Source of the DNA: CAVVKW01 sp963749035
GTDB lineage: Bacteria > Verrucomicrobiota > Verrucomicrobiia > Chthoniobacterales > JAATET01
Length of the DNA stretch: 64,000 nucleotides
Direction of reading: 5' to 3'
Assembly: GCA_963749035.1 (NCBI GenBank)
Contig: CAVVKW010000004.1
Span: 744,001 to 808,000 of the forward strand
Below are positions 60,905 through 64,000 of this stretch, piece after piece. The position numbers and the translations under genes are program-made. The notes beneath the pieces are model-generated. The model did not search any database. It worked only from the letters and a program-made list of their open reading frames with translations, and was not told the origin of the DNA. Position 1 is the first letter of the stretch, and each line of letters starts with the position of its first letter.

Positions 60905-61900
60905 ATGCCGCCGACCGAAGAATCGCTCACCGATCGAATTGTCGCCCGCATCAGTGGCAACGCTTCCGAAGATTTTAGCCAACTTCTCCTCGAGGTCCAC
61001 GCTTTCCAGCGCGCCGCGAATCCGGCCTACGACCGCTATTGCGACGCGTTTTTCCCCGCCACCGACTGGAAATCGATCCCCGCTCTCCCCCAGCATGTCT
61101 TTAAACAAACCGCCGTTCGGAGTTTCGCACCTTCGGAAACCACCGCCACCTTCCGCACCAGCGGCACCACCGGAGAGGGCTACGGTCAGCACCACTTCAA
61201 AACCCTCGAGCTCTATCGCCTCGCCGCCCGCCGCGGGTGGGCGGAAGCCGGATTTGCCGGAGCCGGCACCGTCATCTCGCTCGTTCCCAGAGCCGCCGAC
61301 GCGCCCCTGTCGTCCCTGAGCCAAATGGCCGAATGGGTTGCGACCGAGTTTCTGACCCCCGACTGGTCAGACGTGGAAACAATTCTCGCCCTCCGGTCCG
61401 ATCCCCTGATCCTCTTCGGAACAGCGCTGACCTTCCTGGATTGGTTCGAACACCTCGGCGACCGCACGGTTGCTCTCCCCCCCGGCTCGCTCGCCGTCGA
61501 AACCGGGGGTTACAAGGGAAGTCGTCGCACCATCGATAAAGCTGATCTCTACGCCAAGTTCACCGCTCACCTCGGACTCCCGCCGGAATCTGTCGTCAAC
61601 GAATACGGAATGACCGAGCTGTCTTCGCAATTCTACACTCGCGGACTCGGCCGCCCCCACATCCACCCGGCGTGGGCCCGCGGACTGGTCATCCACCCGG
61701 AAACGAACGCCGAAGTTCTTGACGGCGAAACGGGGGTCCTCCGCCTTTTCGACGCCGCGAATCTGGGGAGTTGTTGCGCCATTCAAACTCGGGACCTCGC
61801 CATCCGCCGCGGCGACGATTTTGAACTTCTCGGTCGCGACCCCGCCGCCTTACCCCGTGGCTGCTCCCGCGCCGCCGACGAAATGCTTTCATCGACGTAG
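60905..61900 (+). CDS. LuxE/PaaK-like acyl-adenylating synthetase
   Basis: A 331-residue protein related to acyl-protein synthetase LuxE and phenylacetate-CoA ligase. The ATP-binding serine/glycine loop is FRTSGTTGEG. The central part has LFGTALTFLDWF and VETGGYKGSRR, and NEYGMTELSSQFY is the acyl-adenylate motif. No other lux genes are present. It may activate a fatty acid for a lipid or storage reaction. It is 27 bp after the helicase. Confidence 0.83.
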   Translation: MPPTEESLTDRIVARISGNASEDFSQLLLEVHAFQRAANPAYDRYCDAFFPATDWKSIPALPQHVFKQTAVRSFAPSETTATFRTSGTTGEGYGQHHFKTLELYRLAARRGWAEAGFAGAGTVISLVPRAADAPLSSLSQMAEWVATEFLTPDWSDVETILALRSDPLILFGTALTFLDWFEHLGDRTVALPPGSLAVETGGYKGSRRTIDKADLYAKFTAHLGLPPESVVNEYGMTELSSQFYTRGLGRPHIHPAWARGLVIHPETNAEVLDGETGVLRLFDAANLGSCCAIQTRDLAIRRGDDFELLGRDPAALPRGCSRAADEMLSST

Positions 61901-61977
61901 GATCTTTTCTCACCGCCATTAATCCGTCATTCATCTCGGTCGTGTTCAGATCAGAGATCGAACCTTTGCGCCAACAG

Positions 61978-62009
61978 CTTCGGAGCCTCGCAGCCTCGCG
62001 GCTTCGCGT
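61978..62009. repeat. Octanucleotide tandem repeat (second array)
   Basis: Four 8-mers, CTTCGGAG, CCTCGCAG, CCTCGCGG and CTTCGCGT. On the minus strand they read as variants of the NCGCGAAG unit found at 25124-25147. Confidence 0.65.
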
Positions 62010-62038
62010 GAGCCTCCAGATCCGCTTCTAGCGAACGA

Positions 62039-62122
62039 ATGCCCGCCACCTTCCGCAGTCTGATCCTCGGCGTCGCGCTCATCGCCGGTGCCGCCGCGAT
62101 GCTGGCGAAGTTTTACGTCTAG
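62039..62122 (+). CDS. Possible 27-residue single-helix membrane peptide
   Basis: An ATG-to-TAG frame encodes MPATFRS, a hydrophobic stretch (LILGVALIAGAAAMLA) and KFYV. The profile is that of a small transmembrane protein. No strong ribosome site is visible. Confidence 0.35.
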   Translation: MPATFRSLILGVALIAGAAAMLAKFYV

Positions 62123-62268
62123 AGCTCGCTGCGCCCTGACCCGCCAATCTGCGTCATTCCGTTTAATCTGCGGACCTCTCCCTGGGCTTTCGCCGCCCCT
62201 CGCAACCCCCTCCGCGAAAGTTTGTCGAGGGGCTCGCGGAGAAAGCGAAGTGGCGGTATCACCAAGCC

Positions 62269-63456
<1,188 letters not shown>

Positions 63457-63580
63457 CGGAGGCCGACGGAGAGGCGCTTCCCGCGCTGGCGCGCTTGGTG
63501 GGTGGATGGCGTTCGAGAACCCTTCGTAGCAGAAGGCAGCTTTGCTTTCTTGGGCGTCTGGCTTGGATGATGATCCCGCG

Positions 63581-64000
63581 ATGAAAAAAAGCAGTTAGCC
63601 CACCGTCATCCCGCCGGATTCGTTCGACGCACGCTCGAAGACTTCAACGCAGGCACCCTCGACGCGGTCACGGCAGCTGCGCATCTGGGAGTGAGCCGCT
63701 CCCGGCTCTACGAAATGCGCGGAGTCTTCCTGTCGGAGCGCGCCAACTACGGGCCGAAGACCAGCGGGGGAGACCGATTGGGGGACTGGCCAGCCAAGAC
63801 GCGATGCCTGCTCGAGGAGTTCCTTCCCCTTCAAAATCCGCCCAACTACCAGCTCGTTGCCGACGAACTCGAGCGCCTCTGCGGGTTTCGCCGGGCGCGC
63901 TCCACGGTCGAGGCCCACGTCAAAGCGCACTACGCGCATCTGGTGCCCGCTGCGGCCCGCAAACCCCGGGTTTACCGACGCTTCCGCCGCGAGCACATCG
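63581..64000 (+). CDS. Transposase N-terminus (partial, possible frameshift at A7)
   Basis: A frame running off the right edge encodes a helix-turn-helix protein: KKQLAHRHPAGFVRRTLEDF, VTAAAHLGVSRSRLYEMRG, YGPKTSGGDRLGDW and VYRRFRREHI. This resembles the N-terminus of integrase-core (DDE) transposases. The frame has no in-phase start. The ATG at 63581 is in phase only if the following run of seven A were eight, so a slip, mutation or sequencing error at the A-run is implied. Confidence 0.65.

Larger units (their letters stand above)
61901..62268. other. Intergenic region (368 bp) with octamer repeat and small ORF
   Basis: It contains the octamer array at 61978-62009, a possible 27-codon gene at 62039 and the upstream region of the second helicase. 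No hairpin with a T-run was seen. Confidence 0.5.

Overview
The window is about 64 kb of GC-rich, densely coding bacterial chromosome. The gene content points to a Gram-negative member of the Verrucomicrobiota or the wider PVC group; this is an inference from content, not a phylogeny. Supporting features are LptF/LptG and ExbB/ExbD (an outer membrane), a PEP-CTERM-like C-terminus on a secreted peptidase, a TPR-ExbB-ExbD-ExbD-VWA operon, a ClpX-like ATPase without a zinc domain, and short heptamer and octamer tandem repeats between genes. Shine-Dalgarno sequences are weak at many starts and TTG or GTG starts are fairly common.

Layout, left to right. 1-8.5 kb: aspartokinase lysC, divergent murJ, a secreted alpha/beta hydrolase, D-lactate dehydrogenase ldhA, rpoN (sigma-54, preceded by a near-consensus sigma-54 promoter), a COG2509 FAD dehydrogenase and a small acidic lipoprotein with its terminator. 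8.6-19.9 kb, mostly minus strand: tmk, a sugar isomerase/oxidoreductase pair, a permease/aminotransferase pair, an antiporter carrying a PTS EIIA domain, a PEP-CTERM-like subtilase, then a convergent methyltransferase/VTT-family pair with overlapping ends. 20-25.5 kb: dnaE, with an IS1380-family element inserted exactly at its stop codon, then cutA and mnmA. 26.8-31.2 kb: a GbsR-type regulator, a four-gene membrane operon (MBOAT acyltransferase, TIGR01777 epimerase) and lptF/G. 31.3-34.2 kb: dps, engB, an array of 110-bp repeats attached to the 3' end of a tRNA-Ser gene, and galM. 34.5-39.2 kb: a ClpX-like ATPase coupled to a degenerate cyclase-like protein, recR and two small genes. 39.5-48 kb, minus strand: a three-gene glycan-type cluster, tgt, and a tightly overlapped pyrR-pyrB-pyrC group. 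48-57 kb: mrp, ssrA (tmRNA), a DUF4870 protein and a six-gene TPR/ExbBDD/VWA operon. 57.2-64 kb: a three-gene envelope operon (DUF3618, holin-X-like), two DEAD-box helicases, a LuxE-like synthetase, and the left end of a second insertion sequence that cuts off the second helicase.

The most unusual region is 32586-33154. A tRNA-Ser(GGA) gene is followed by 4.5 tandem 110-bp units. Each unit repeats the last 16 nt of the tRNA, and consecutive units can encode 37-residue peptides whose stop and start codons overlap as ATGA. The arrangement parallels the E. coli tyrT locus (Tpr peptide, RtT RNA) and would place engB and possibly dps downstream of the tRNA promoter. Other points worth a second look are the self-directed sigma-54 promoter at rpoN, the VWA protein in place of TonB, the cyclase with all three inspected catalytic positions changed, and the start-codon-sequestering hairpin of the IS1380 element.
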